DNA of 64,000 bases from Isochrysis galbana (lineage: Eukaryota; Haptophyta; Isochrysidales; Isochrysidaceae), in contig CM030933.1 in the NCBI GenBank assembly GCA_018136815.1, forward strand, positions 806,001-870,000, given 5' to 3'. Positions 1 to 10,843 of this stretch are shown here, one piece after another (position 1 is the stretch's first letter; each line of letters opens with the position of its first letter). The notes under the pieces are model-generated. The model was not told the DNA's origin. It did not search any database and saw only the letters and a list, made by a program, of their open reading frames with translations. Position numbers and translations under genes: made by a program.

Positions 1-425
1 CGCAGATCGAATGCCGCGAAGCACGTGCCACCCACGCGCAGCCGCATGAGTTCTTGCCGTGTGACCGCCCCTCTGTGGAATCCCGGTCCCAAGCCGCTCC
101 CATCTCCCACAGCGGCCATGTATGGAGCATGGAGGCGGTAGAAGTGTAACTCGTCGATCAGATCGTCGGCTTCGCCCGCATCGATCGGCAATCTAGCGCG
201 GCCGGTCCTGAGGAACTTGAGGATGCTGTGGAAGTGATGCGGGTCGCGGTCGATGAACACAGTGCCGTCGGCGTCAGAGGGAGGGGCGAGCATGCCGAGC
301 GCGCCTGGAGAGTGGAGCGCGACAAGCAGCTCGGTGAAGTAAGTGTCGGCGTACTTCGCCAGCGTCGCCTTGCTGGTCTCGAAATGCGCGCCGCCCACGT
401 TGAGGCGAAGCCGTGTGGTCGCCAT
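1..425 (-). CDS. KCTD/T1-type BTB domain protein, partial
   Basis: The frame is open from an ATG at 425 to the left edge, so the gene is truncated by the window. It begins MATTRLRLNVGGAHFETSKA, followed by FIDRDPHHFHSILKFLRTGR and a YRLHAPY segment. LNVGG, the T-L-x-K start of the next helix, and DRDPxxFxxILxFLRTG are hallmarks of the T1/BTB tetramerization fold of voltage-gated potassium channels and KCTD proteins. No channel segment is visible. A second LRVGGTCFAAF near the edge looks like the start of another T1 repeat. KCTD-type proteins usually act as oligomeric adaptors, often for cullin-3 ligases; that role is family knowledge only. The family call is firm, the function is not. Confidence 0.8.
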   Translation of the reverse strand, partial: MATTRLRLNVGGAHFETSKATLAKYADTYFTELLVALHSPGALGMLAPPSDADGTVFIDRDPHHFHSILKFLRTGRARLPIDAGEADDLIDELHFYRLHAPYMAAVGDGSGLGPGFHRGAVTRQELMRLRVGGTCFAAFDL

Positions 426-530
426 TGGGAAGGGAGAGGAGGGGGGCGGGGGCGGCGAATGGGAGAAAACAGAAGAGGGTGACAAGGGATGGGAGAAGCT
501 TGATTGAGGAGCCAGCCTAGAGATGGTGGC

Positions 531-572
531 CGGGGGGGGGGGGGGGGAGGGGGGGGGGGGGGGGGGGGGAGG
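531..572. repeat. G-homopolymer tract
   Basis: Almost unbroken run of G interrupted by single A residues, upstream of the BTB gene on its coding-strand side. The length may be unreliable in the assembly. Confidence 0.9.
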
Positions 573-2056
573 TGACGGCTGGCTGCCCTGCGGGGACGAC
601 GAGTTACATTGCTAAATACTGCGGGTACAAGCCCGTAAACCGCAAAGTCCGCGCAGCAAAAATACGACTACCTAGAGGCTAGGCACTCATGGGAAGCGGA
701 AATAGAAATAGGGGAGCCATGCCGCCTAGGCTGAAGAAGACTGAAGAAGAAGCGGAGGCGGAGGTGCGAGCGCAGGTGCGAAGCCGCAGGCGGAAGACGG
801 AGGAGGTGGCGGTGGCGGTGGTCACAATCACAGTGGCCGGACAGTAGACTGTGAGAGGGTGCAACCTCAGGTTTGGTTGTTTTATTGGCAACTACCCCCG
901 TGTGGACGGTATAAGTTCGACCCCCTGATTAAGGTACAAAAGTACAGGATCACGAGGCGACACGCCTACCCCCACCGCCTCTTCCGCCTTCACCTTATTT
1001 CATCCTCCGCCTTTTCCGCCTTCAGACATGGAGTTCTTTTCGGTGGGTCGCTTGGACATCAAAATCGCGTGTCTTTCTACAAGAGAAATGGGAAACTCCG
1101 CTGGGCGCATCGACAATCACGGCTTCGGAACCGGCAAGTATTAATCGCCGGATGCAAAATGACCATCTTCTCCGAGGCCGGCTTAAACGGCGAAAGCGCT
1201 ACCATCAAGGCGAGAAGCGCTCAATCACCATCACCCACAGTATGGGAAAGCGTTCAATCACCATCAGCCTACACGTGGAAACGCGTTCAATCGCCATCAC
1301 CCCCACCGCATGGAAAAGCCTTCAATCACCATCAGCCTACACATGGAAAAGCGTTCAATCCCCATCACCTCCCGGAAGAGGCAGAGGGAAGGAAGATGCA
1401 AATGTGGATGTGGAAAAGGCAAATAAAGCCAGTCACAAAATACCTGGGCGTCCCACACCTAGATTTTAGTCACACTTGGGGGGAAGTTCATCCATCCGAA
1501 GAGGGTTCCTTTGTTGGTTGGTGATTAGACGCTTCTCGCCTCACGTCATTTTTCTCCCACTGTAATAACGTTACATACGAGAACGCTATGCGGGCGGCCC
1601 CTCATGTCCAACTTTCGCGAAAGTTACTTGACGCCCTTGCGAAGCGGCAAGACGCTCTGGAAGAGAATTTGAAACTTCAAACTCATTTGACAAATCAGTT
1701 GTCACTCCGCATCAATACACTAGCTAACGTCACACTGAGGTTCCGATTTACTTAACGTTTTCTTGACCTGATAAATCTCCGGTAATAATGTTTCCCCAGT
1801 CTTCATCACTGATACTTGAGTGATCGTCAGTCTTCCGTGTAGACTGTTTAGGCTGCCGGCGGGCGCGGGCGCCATTGTGCCGTTGTCGACGCTCTCGCGG
1901 CAGGTATTTTACTCTTTAGAACCACCTTAAGGCATTTACACCACTTCCAGTCGCACATAGCCTAGCCACACTGCGAATCGAAACAACATAACCCTTCGCG
2001 GAACGCAGCGGACGGAGCGCTGCAGCAGCTCGCAACAGCTCGCCGCGCACGCGCCG
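573..2056. other. Intergenic stretch with no convincing gene
   Basis: Open frames here are short, lack recognisable domains and mainly follow the minisatellite at 1205-1372. The GC-rich 1855-2056 part lies directly upstream of the A20-glyoxalase gene and may hold its promoter. No RNA gene was recognised. Confidence 0.5.
1205..1372 (+). repeat. Minisatellite of about 33-35 bp (GGAAAAGCGTTCAATC family)
   Basis: About five imperfect copies alternate between two forms: GCGTTCAATCACCATCAGCC ending in ACACGT, and GCGTTCAATCGCCATCACCC ending in CCGCAT. The same alternating array occurs on the opposite strand at 23003-23190. Confidence 0.85.
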
Positions 2057-2902
2057 ATGGAGGACGAGGACTTCGGCTGCTCACGCGCCTCCGGAACGCG
2101 CTGCATCAAGCAGGCCTTCCTCGCGGACCGCGGCCGTCTTGCGGGGGACGTGTGCGTCCGGCCGCGCCCTCCTTGCGCGATGGGCTGCGGCGCGTACGGC
2201 GACGAGCGGTTCGACTCTCTTTGTAAGCAGTGCGTGCCCAAGCTGTATGTCGACAGACTCGCGCGCCTCCGCGTGGATCATCTTGTGTACGCAGCGCCTG
2301 GCTCGCTGGAGGAGGCTTGCGCCGACTTTGAGGCGCGCACCGGCGTCACCCCTCAGGTCGGCGGCCGCCACGAGGGTCTAGGCACGCACAACGCACTCGT
2401 ATCGCTCGGCGCAAACCGATACTTTGAGATTCTGTGCCGCGACCCGGAACAACCCGACCCGGCACGAACGTGGATGGCCATCGACAGCATCACGGACACG
2501 CCACGCCTAGTGGCTTGGGCCTCACTGCGGGCTGACCTCGACCACGCTGTGCTCGCGGCGAGGGAGGTTGGGTACGATCCCGGCACACCACAATCGTTCA
2601 GCAGGAAGACACCCTCTGGCTCAGAGATGCGATGGTCACTGAGCTATTCCCACTACACTGAGCCGCTGCCGGGCGATGGCGCAGTGCCATTCCTCATTAC
2701 CTGGGATTCCGACTCGCCCGCTTGCACGGCCCCAACGGGATGCACCCTAGCGAGCTTGCACGCCGAGACGAATCATCCAGAGAAGGTTGGTCCAATGCTT
2801 GAAGCGATAGGTATAGCACCCGACGAGTTTCTGCGGCGAGGGGACCATCGACGCCTTGTTGCAGTGCTCGACACTCCCAATGGTCGAGTAGAATTTTCAT
2901 GA
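2057..2902 (+). CDS. A20 zinc finger-glyoxalase (VOC) fusion protein
   Basis: Intronless frame of 281 residues. Residues 40-59 show cysteines at 40, 44, 56 and 59 (C-x3-C-x11-C-x2-C), the A20 zinc-finger spacing, with the CGAYG core usual for that finger. From about residue 70 the protein reads RVDHLVYAAPGSLEEACADF, then GGRHEGLGTHNALVSLGANR, then YFEIL. This is the first half of a Glyoxalase_3-like vicinal-oxygen-chelate domain, including the metal-region H of VDH and the E of YFEIL. A20 fingers bind ubiquitin or take part in stress signalling; Glyoxalase_3 domains are metal-dependent and of mostly unknown substrate. The fusion is read directly; the combined role is unknown. The start at 2057 is the first ATG giving the complete finger. 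Confidence 0.8.
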   Translation: MEDEDFGCSRASGTRCIKQAFLADRGRLAGDVCVRPRPPCAMGCGAYGDERFDSLCKQCVPKLYVDRLARLRVDHLVYAAPGSLEEACADFEARTGVTPQVGGRHEGLGTHNALVSLGANRYFEILCRDPEQPDPARTWMAIDSITDTPRLVAWASLRADLDHAVLAAREVGYDPGTPQSFSRKTPSGSEMRWSLSYSHYTEPLPGDGAVPFLITWDSDSPACTAPTGCTLASLHAETNHPEKVGPMLEAIGIAPDEFLRRGDHRRLVAVLDTPNGRVEFS

Positions 2903-4093
2903 GCATCTAAATACGATGCCAAGGACCCTAGCCCTCAATCATAGCAGCTTCCCGAGGATGTCGAGAGTTTGGCTTCGGCGACTTGGCTTTCGCCTCGGTG
3001 GAGATAGAGGGCAGGGTAAAGAAGAGAAGAATCAGGAGGATTAGAAAGACGCCCAACTGAGCCATGATTGAGGCACATGGTAGGGTGGGAGCTCTACATA
3101 TTGACAGGAATATGCAACAAGTACTTGCTACTTGCCCTTTTCCGCGCGTTGGAGTCTAAAAAATAACAGTGCCAATCTCCACACAACACGCAACGGAGAA
3201 ATGTCATTGGCTTCATCGTAAGCGACTTTTTGTCATGTGGGACGGGATTTTTTCGAATCAATGTGCGATTTATCTCCAATCTAAAACATGACAACTAAGT
3301 TTATATTTAGTTCAGCATGGCGGCATGGGGGGGCGCCTCGCGTCCCCCCTCTTAGGCACCAATTCCCCTCGGGGGCCCTGTCGGTCATCCCCATGCTCTG
3401 CCTTCTGGCATAAAAAAAACATCTGAAGAGTCTAGGCTACACACCTACTGTACTAGGGTAACCCCCCTATCAACATCAACACTGACAACGCCCTTCGTTT
3501 CCCTTTCCTCTTCCTCCACCTCTTCCCCTTCCCCTTCCCCTTCCCCCCGTCATTCCTTTGTCTTTGGTATGCGCGGTTCGGCCTAGGTGCGCTATCATGG
3601 GCTTGGTTTAGAGTGCGGGTTCCGGGCAGGCGTGTTGATGGTCGGTTGTATGTGTTTGGCCAAGACCAAAAGCATTCAATTATCCGCCCATCCCTGCTAG
3701 CACCTTTCGTTGTCACCTGGAGGTTACTTGACTCAACTTGACACTTCACATGTTGAAACACACACGTGGTCTTACTCTTACTCCATTCACTCGATTTGGG
3801 TGTAGGCTGGTTACCAAAGTATCCGCTCTTGTGCGGCGAGCGCGCGCAGCTCGCGGCGGCGGTCCGCGAGAGTCGGCTCACCAAGCCCAGCCCTACCCCT
3901 CTACACCTGGGTGGGAGCTCCATATCGCCGGGAGCCCGCAGCGCGAGCCCCGGCGGCGGTGAGAGAGCGGTGGGGCGCGCCGCCATCGCGCTACGCCATG
4001 ACAAGATGATTAAAAGATACCTAGTGGGGCACTGCCACACAAGGCACACTAACGGTATAGAACCACAAATGGCACAAGACACCCTGTGATAAA
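2903..4093. other. Intergenic stretch, no supported gene
   Basis: No frame has recognisable domains. It holds pyrimidine-rich stretches near 3490-3550 and a short C-rich run near 3340. A minus-strand frame covering 3453-4082 is low-complexity and not supported as a gene. Confidence 0.5.
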
Positions 4094-4423
4094 GGCGAGG
4101 GCGGCAGCGAGGGCGGCAATGGTAGCTCGGAGCAGCACTCCCATGATCCTCTCCCGGATGAGGTGATTGAGTCGGACGAGATGGGTCAAGGATTTTTCAG
4201 GTGGAGTGCTGGATTGGTGCGGCGCGCCAACGGCGAGTCTTTTCCGGCGTGGGCGGAGGCAGCGCGTCTAGCTTTTGCTATTACTCCGGATTCTGCCTCG
4301 TGTGAACATGTTTTCTCTTTGCTTCGTGTCATGTATGGTGAGATGCAAGCTAGTGCATTGTCCGATCATCTGCAAGTGTCTTTGATGAGTCGGTACAACA
4401 ACAACAAGAGGATCGTGGGTTGA
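4094..4423 (+). pseudogene. hAT-family transposase C-terminal remnant
   Basis: The frame carries WAEAARLAFAITPDSASCEH followed by VFSLLRVMYGEMQASALSDH. This matches the C-terminal dimerization region of hAT transposases (W...ar.a..i.p.Sa..E..FS). A short Gly/Ser-rich acidic segment precedes it, and stops lie just upstream, so the DDE catalytic core is missing. The downstream sequence, 4513 onward, is the target of a LINE insertion. It is most likely a decayed transposon end or, less likely, a domesticated fragment. Confidence 0.7.
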
Positions 4424-4527
4424 TGCTGATTTGAGCTCGATCGTGCGGGTTGCGACGAGATGTGAGATGTGTGGGGCTGTGGTCACATATGTGTCATGTG
4501 GGCTCTCAGGTTTGACTTGTAGAGCAG

Positions 4528-7077
4528 AAAAAAAAAACTTCTTAATAGTCTCGCCGCGCGCGCGACACTGCATAGCTTCTACGCAGCCACGCCCGCTTCC
4601 CTTATCCCCCCTCCACCTGCCTTGCGGCTCGTCCCCCCGTGCTCTACTTAGGGGCTGGGTGCAGTAGGTTTCCGGTGGCAGGCGGTGTGTACCGATACTC
4701 GATGGCTTTCCTCGCTTCCTCCTCTTGCGCCATCGGGCTACCGGTTGTTGCATGTTTTCCTCCAGGTGTTAAGTGTCGGGAGTTTGCAGTCCAGAGTAGC
4801 TGCAGCTATGGGTATCTGTCCGGTAGGGCGTGGGTCTCGGCGGGCCTTTTGCAGTTCAGGCTAACCGCTCCGCTAAGCTGAGCGCTTGCGCTATTAGGGA
4901 CAGGTTCGTACTCATGACTAGAGCTCCTTTGTCGTTATTCGTAAAGATGGGGGTGCTGAGTTCTCGTGGCGACTTGATCTTCGGTCTCCTGCCTTGGGAA
5001 GCCTTGTTCGTCCGAGCGGTTGAGATTCCGTCCGGAGGTTCAAAGCCCCTCGCGAGGACCGTGAACCTGATCAGAGTCTTTTCGATGACCGGCACGTGGT
5101 GGAAGGTGTAATGGTCAAATTCTACTCTGTAGAAGTCGCTTATTATGTATCTCCACGCTATGAGGTATAGGGCTTTCAGGCTGTCTGGCGTCGGCGAGTT
5201 CGGGTATGCGAAGAGTCTGTCTTTGGTTTTCTGGGCTAACGATCTGTTTTTCGCGGGAGTGTATCCCGCTACGGCCTCTATGGTTTGGAAGATATGAAGT
5301 GTGGAGGGGCACCTAGCCAGGTGTGTTGAGTTTTCGCGGTGTTTTCCGCATAGCCTGCATTTTGCGGTGGTCGCCGCCGCAAATCGGTTGCGTGTGCCGA
5401 TTCTTCTGTGAGTAATGTGTTTAAAGTGTGGGTGTTTGTCGGTGTGTTTCAGTAGGGGATGGGTGTAGAGTTTCGCCACGTGCTTCCACTCGTCGTGCGT
5501 TAGTTCAAGTTTTCTATTCCATGCTTCGCGTGCTGGCTGGGGTTTGGTCCGGGGGCCGTTCTGTAAGATCTCTCGTGTTATGACCGATACGGAGGCTTCG
5601 TCTAGCTGCGTCTTCTCGCCGAGTGTGTACTCGTCCGCTACGGGGTATTCTAGGTGTTTCGGGCCTTTCAGCCCGCCTCCCCATTTAGCGGGGGTGTGGT
5701 AGTGTTTTTCTTCGCCCGGTTTTGCTACTTCGGTTGTGTCTGTAGTTTCGCCCAGATAGTTAGTGTTTGTATATATCCATATATTGTTCATTCTAGTTAT
5801 GTAGGTGTCGCTCTCGGAAACCCTGGTTTCTCTAGGTGTATCTTCCATCGATGGCGTGTCACTCGGCGTCTTGGATCGAGCCGGCGTGGGGGCCGGGTCG
5901 GGTGGCGGGGCCTCTCTCGCTTCGTCTTGGAGGCGCGAGGCGAAGTGTACCACGCGCTCCCACGAGTCCAGGAATTCCGTTTTGTTGATCCTACTCCCCT
6001 CGTGGACGAAGGTTTCAGGAAGATGCTCTATGTATCGCGCGCATTCCTCGCGCGTGTATGGGGTTGTGAAGGTTTCGTCCTTATAGACATTGTGCGCGAC
6101 ATGAGTATGCAGGGCTTCCCATAGGCTAATCCACGCAGCGCGCGTGATCGGCGGTGGTACATGCGGGTTGTGCCATAGGGGTTGAGATAGCGCTCCTTCT
6201 CTCGTGAGCCGTGATCGGCGTATCTTCAAGGATCTGAAGTTGGTCAAGGCGTCTTTCCAGAATGTCGGTAGTGCCGGGTTCCCCCTGATGCTCTGCGTGA
6301 GCGTTTTCGGGGGGATCGTGGAGAAAACGGCCCCACGGCCGAGCCCGGTCCGGCAGAACCACGCGTCCAGCGCATGTTTCCATATGGCCTTTCTTGCGTT
6401 AAGGTAGTTGAATATCCATTTTGCTTGAAGGGCTTTCACGTGGGCCGTCCAGTGAAGGAGGCCGGTCCCCATCGTGCTTGTCGCGCTCTCTGCATCATAG
6501 AGAGGGTAGTGCGGGTATTTCACCCATCTTGTGGTCCTGCCTGTGTAGGGGCTTTCCCAAAGGATTTTGTCCGCTGCCCTCTGGATTCTTCCGTGGAACC
6601 ATTTGGGGGCTGCCAGGGTTTGTACCCAGTATCGCGGCGTGCCATATATTATGAAGTTCGCTATGTTAGTCCTACCAAATATGGTCATGTGGCGCGCTAT
6701 CGGTGCCAACCGCGCTGCCTTGGCATCGATTTTGTCTGCGAGTTGTTTCCAGAATGGTTTAAGGGCCTCCGGAGCACCTAATGGGACGCCTAGTATCGTA
6801 AGGTATTGGTCGTTTTCTATCCAATTGTATCTGCGCATGTCCCATGGCGGCTTCCGAATTCTTTGAGAGCCCATTCGGATCCCTTGGAATTTGGCCTCGT
6901 TAGTTTTGCCTCCCGTTGCGCGTTCATGTGCCTGCACCCATAGTAGCGCCCGCTTCATGCTCGTGTAGTCTCTCGTGATGAGCGCCGTGTCATCGGCGAA
7001 TTGGCTGATCTTGAGGTCGTACCCGTTGAGGCTCACCCCTTGTATGTCGGGATCTCCGTTGATGGCGCGGGTGAGCA
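4528..7077 (-). mobile_element. 5'-truncated non-LTR retrotransposon (LINE) with 15-bp TSD
   Basis: The element is flanked by perfect direct repeats TGACTTGTAGAGCAG at 4513-4527 and 7078-7092, a target-site duplication. It contains the 3' half of a LINE ORF2 on the minus strand and a 3' untranslated region (about 330 bp). In sense orientation the 3' end reads ...ACTATTAAGAAG and then ten T residues, so the tail is oligo(T), not oligo(A). The same 3' block, ending at AAGAAG, recurs at 19033-19433. 5' truncation with a TSD is classic target-primed reverse transcription. Confidence 0.85.
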
Positions 7078-7078
7078 T
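4856..7078 (-). pseudogene. LINE ORF2 fragment: reverse transcriptase C-terminus and zinc knuckle
   Basis: 740-residue open frame entering inside the reverse transcriptase. The catalytic box FADDTALI is near residue 27, followed by the thumb and the long C-terminal domain of LINE polymerases. A CCHC cluster, CRLCGKHRENSTHLARC, sits in the last third. The endonuclease and RT fingers are missing because the element is 5' truncated; the first codon overlaps the target-site duplication, so no native start exists. The frame is nonetheless intact, suggesting a recent insertion. About 250 residues are clearly homologous to the C-terminal part of the LINE frame at 20425-22605 (shared HVKALQ.KWI..Y..AR and LDAWFCRT). 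Confidence 0.85.
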
Positions 7079-7092
7079 GACTTGTAGAGCAG

Positions 7093-7792
7093 AGTGATGA
7101 ACAATGTGATGCTGCCATTTCTAGAAAATTTCAAATTTCTATCATTTCTATCGCCTCGTGCACTTAATAATACGCTTCGCCTGGCACGCCGAAGAGCAAA
7201 ATGTGGATACTTCGATCGAAATTAAGGTGTAAGGTCGAATTTCAGTCGAAATAAGCCTGCAAAATTTGGGTCAAGGGAAGCGAAATATCGAAACAAAATT
7301 TGGGTGGGTCTCAAGCGAAACTCTGGCCCGACCCAAGGGGCAGGTCCTCCGCCCTCGCTCGCCCCACCCGCCGAAACGCAGACAATACCGGGAAGGGGCT
7401 TTCCTTTAGACTCTACCAGAGTAGTTGCCCGCACATCGGTTTCTTCGCCGCCGTCCCGCTGCCGGGAGTCGCCCTCGGCGCTGCCTCTCACTCTTCGCTC
7501 CTCGCCTTGCTCTCGTGCTGGGTGCTTCACACAAGAACCTTGCATCCTCCGACTCTATTGAGAATACTCTCCGCCCCCCCACCCCCACCCCCACCCCCAC
7601 CCCCGTCTCTCCTCCCTCTCGCCGGTGTCGTGCTTGTCTCCCCACGCTGCTCAGCTCAGCGCCGTGGGGCAGCCAAAGGCATACAGAGGGCATCACACAG
7701 AGGGCGTCTCGCCGCCTCGAGCTCTTAAATCACGCGCGCATCCTCGTGGCCGCGCTCGCTCGCGCGCGCGCGCTCTCCCCAATCTTTCTCCC
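7093..7792. other. Kinesin upstream region
   Basis: No supported gene. The stretch includes a (CCCCCA)n-like run at 7576-7605 and leads into the pyrimidine tract before the kinesin start. Overlapping frames on both strands are low-complexity. Confidence 0.45.
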
Positions 7793-7877
7793 TCCATCCC
7801 TCTCGCCCTCTCTCCTTCTCTCTCCACGCCTCCCTCCCTCCTTCCCTCCCCCCCCCCCCTCGCTCTCGCTCGCTGTG
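7793..7877 (+). promoter_or_regulatory. Pyrimidine-rich tract at the kinesin start
   Basis: A dense C/T stretch on the sense strand ends at the kinesin ATG. The PIF1 gene has a similar tract before its start (55913-56040). It could be a core promoter or 5' leader element; no TATA box was recognised. Functional role inferred only. Confidence 0.35.
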
Positions 7878-10843
7878 ATGAACAAATCGGCCGCAGACGA
7901 CGACCGCGTGCACGTCGTCGTGCGCATCCGGCCGGCTGTACGGCAGGACGAGCGGTACGGAGACGGTTCCGAGGCGCTGCAGGTGGACAAGGCGCGCAAC
8001 CTCATCTGGCTGCTCACCAAGGCCGAGGGAGACGCTGCGAAGGCCAAGGCGCAGGCCAAGCAGTACATCTTTGACAAGGTGCTATGGAAGGACTCCTCAC
8101 AGGTATCAACTCTTCCGGCGCATTGGGGGAGGGGCCATCTGCTCACAGCCGCATGAGAGACTTCACACAGCACTCTCTGAGACGGAATGCTCATGGCTCG
8201 GTACAATGATCAGGGCGTGCTGGCCTCGCACGGATTTCCATGGAGGATGAGAGGTGAAATACCACTTGCTGACGGATGTACGCATCTCCATTGCCGCAGG
8301 ATGAGGCTTGGCTGGCAACCCAACACGTTGTGGACGGCTCGCTGCGCGGCTATGCAGGATGTATCATGTGCTATGGCCAGACTGGTGCTGGCAAGACGTA
8401 CACTCTTGGCAATGAGAAGAAGGGGAGCGAAGGGATCATGGTGCGTGCGTTCAAGCACATCTTTGATCATGCAACTGCAGACAAGGAGCATCGGTACCAG
8501 GTCAGCCTCTCGTATGTTCAGGTGAGGCTTTTAAAGCGGGCGCGAATGGGTCGGATACCGCCCCGCTTGCACCGTACTCGGCCCATTCTCTGATGCGATG
8601 CTAGCCTCCCCGCCCCCCCTTCCCATCTAAACATAGATTTACCTAGACGAGCTGTCCGACCTGTTGAAACCGGACAAATTCGTTGAGCTGCGCGAGGATC
8701 CCAAGGCGGGTGTTTATGTGAGCGGAGCGGAGTGGCTTGAGGTACACCGCTTCTTGCTTGATTTTTCAGCGCGCAGTATACAGCACGTTGCTGACCATCT
8801 TTGCTGAATTGGGACCGGAATTTGTTAGGTCAGCTCATTTGCCCAGGCTTTGCGTGTCCTCGTTGCTGGACAACGCAATCGCCAGACCGCTCGCACCAAC
8901 TTGAATGAGCTGTCATCGCGCTCGCATTCCGTCCTCATGCTGCGTATCCGTCGTACCGGTGGTGTGCACAACTTGGATGGCGTCCTGTATCTGGTCGATT
9001 TGGCTGGTTCCGAAAGAATAAAACGTTCTGGCGTACAAGGACAGGTGAAGCTACCCGCAGCCCATTGCTTACGGCCGCGGCCCGTGGCCCGTCGCGAAGA
9101 GCTTCAAATCTTGCGCTGGCCACACGCCATGCATGCCCGGCCCCCATGATAGCACCCTCGCCGTTACCCCAACATGCGCAGAGTTTAGAGGAGGCCAAGT
9201 CTATCAACCAATCGCTCACCACGCTCGGTCGGTGCATTGAGGCTCTCGCCTCGGATAATAAACGCGAACGGCCACCTTTCCGCGAGTCGAAGCTTACACG
9301 GCTGCTTTCGCCCGCATTAGGCGGTGCCGCCAATACCTGCCTCGTCGTCTGCGTCGCTCCCACGATGAGTGACAAATTCGAGACCGTCAACTCACTGGAG
9401 TTCGGGCAGCAAGTAAGCTGCATCGTGCTCACTTTTGGCCCAATTCAAACGGCTCACTCGAGGGCATGGTCAGCGTGCTAAAAGTCCCCATCCTCATCTT
9501 AACGTGCGCTTGGCTCCATTAGGCGATGAAAGTCGTCGTCCGCGCCAAGGTGAACGCGACGACCGACTTGGCTTCTCTAACTGCTTCTTTGACTGCGCAA
9601 CGAGACGCAAAGCTACGTCCACTCAGATGTCTGGAGATCAAAGTCCTCAAGGACCTTGCCCCACAGCTGGATGAAGCATTACAAGTGGAGCAAGAAGCAA
9701 TCGATGCGGCGCTGAAGGCGGAAATCATTGAAGAGGAAGTGGAGAGTCAGGTACACGCAGGCACCGGCACTTCCAGTTTCCGCACCCTTGCAATCCGAGT
9801 GGGACGTCCATGAACCCCTCGAAACATTTCCGTCTTTTGTTCACTTCTCCAGAGGGCAAAGCTAGAGCGACTTCGTGCTGCAGCAGCGTCCATGACTGGT
9901 GAGAAGTCCGATCATCTTAGGAGTTTGGAGGCGGAGAGGTCACGCCTACTAGCCGAACTTCACGTTTGCCTCGCCGGGTTGAAATCACCACCAAAGGAGG
10001 TGCGCTTCCATTTGGCTTCACTTTTGCTATGCTCGTTGCCACGGTCTATGGAGTGGCAACGACGTCAACTGCCATCTCGACACACGCACAATGTCAACGA
10101 CGCACCTTGTCTTGTACTCGGTGTTCGTGCGACTCCCCCGTGGACTACTCAGATGAGTTCCCCTGCCCGCCGCTCTCGTGCAGTTGGATTTGGCTTACAC
10201 AAGGAGTCACATTCAACGAGAATTGCTCTCGCGCAAACTTGAGCACACCGAGGCCGAAGCGCGCGCCGCTGAAATAGAGGCTGCGCATGTCGCATATCGT
10301 CTTGATAGTGCGCTGCGGGGAGCGGTGGACACCGCACGGAGTCTGCAACGTGCGGCGGCCCATTATGCACGTTCGAACAACTCGGATATCTCCTTCAAGT
10401 TTGAGGGGCACGCCCGCGCCCTGTGGGCCTTGGTTCTAGAGGATTCTGATCCTGTCGACGATCAACGGCTACCCAACTCAACATTGATTCACTCCAGCCG
10501 CAATGACGGAGACACCAATATCATCGACTCGTCTCAAGCTTTGGATGGAATTTTTCCCGAGAAAGGTGGAGCATCGAACAAACCTCGTAACGGGTCCGGC
10601 TCACCCCTGCGCCATGGGGCAAAGCGCAGCTCCTTCTCATCTGGTGTCGATGATGCCTTGATGTGCAATGATATGGCGGTATTCAAGGCGGTTATTGACT
10701 TGGCGTTGGTTGCGAGTCCAAAGAGAACGAGCATTTCCTCGCGCCCAACTAGCTCCCAAGCTTCTCTTCGCCCTGGCACAAGCCGAGGTGGCGGCAATCG
10801 GAGTGCGACCTTGCAAGAGGTCACATCGAGCCCAAATACGTAG
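7878..10843 (+). CDS. Kinesin with KIN-UA-like N-terminal motor
   Basis: Eight exons: 7878-8102, 8300-8521, 8637-8741, 8829-9044, 9182-9412, 9523-9750, 9853-9999, 10184-10843. All introns are phase 0 with GT-AG ends, giving 677 residues. The motor fills about residues 1-340: RVHVVVRIRP, P-loop GQTGAGKT at 101-108, switch I NELSSRSHS, switch II LVDLAGSER, then EEAKSINQSLTTLGRCI and the exit FGQQAMKV. EGIMVRA, EDPKAGVYVSGAEWLEV and FGQ.AMKV resemble ungrouped, armadillo-repeat (KIN-UA/ARK) kinesins. The rest is coiled coil (EAEARAAEIEAAH region) and a Ser-rich tail; no armadillo repeats follow. It would be an ATP-driven microtubule motor; cargo and direction cannot be told. Splice junctions are predicted by eye but restore the family alignment at every junction. 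Confidence 0.88.

Noticed and set aside
1205..1372. Looks like a CRISPR array (regularly spaced similar words)
   Set aside because: Every part of the period repeats, including the supposed spacers; two alternating forms of one minisatellite in a eukaryotic genome, no cas genes.
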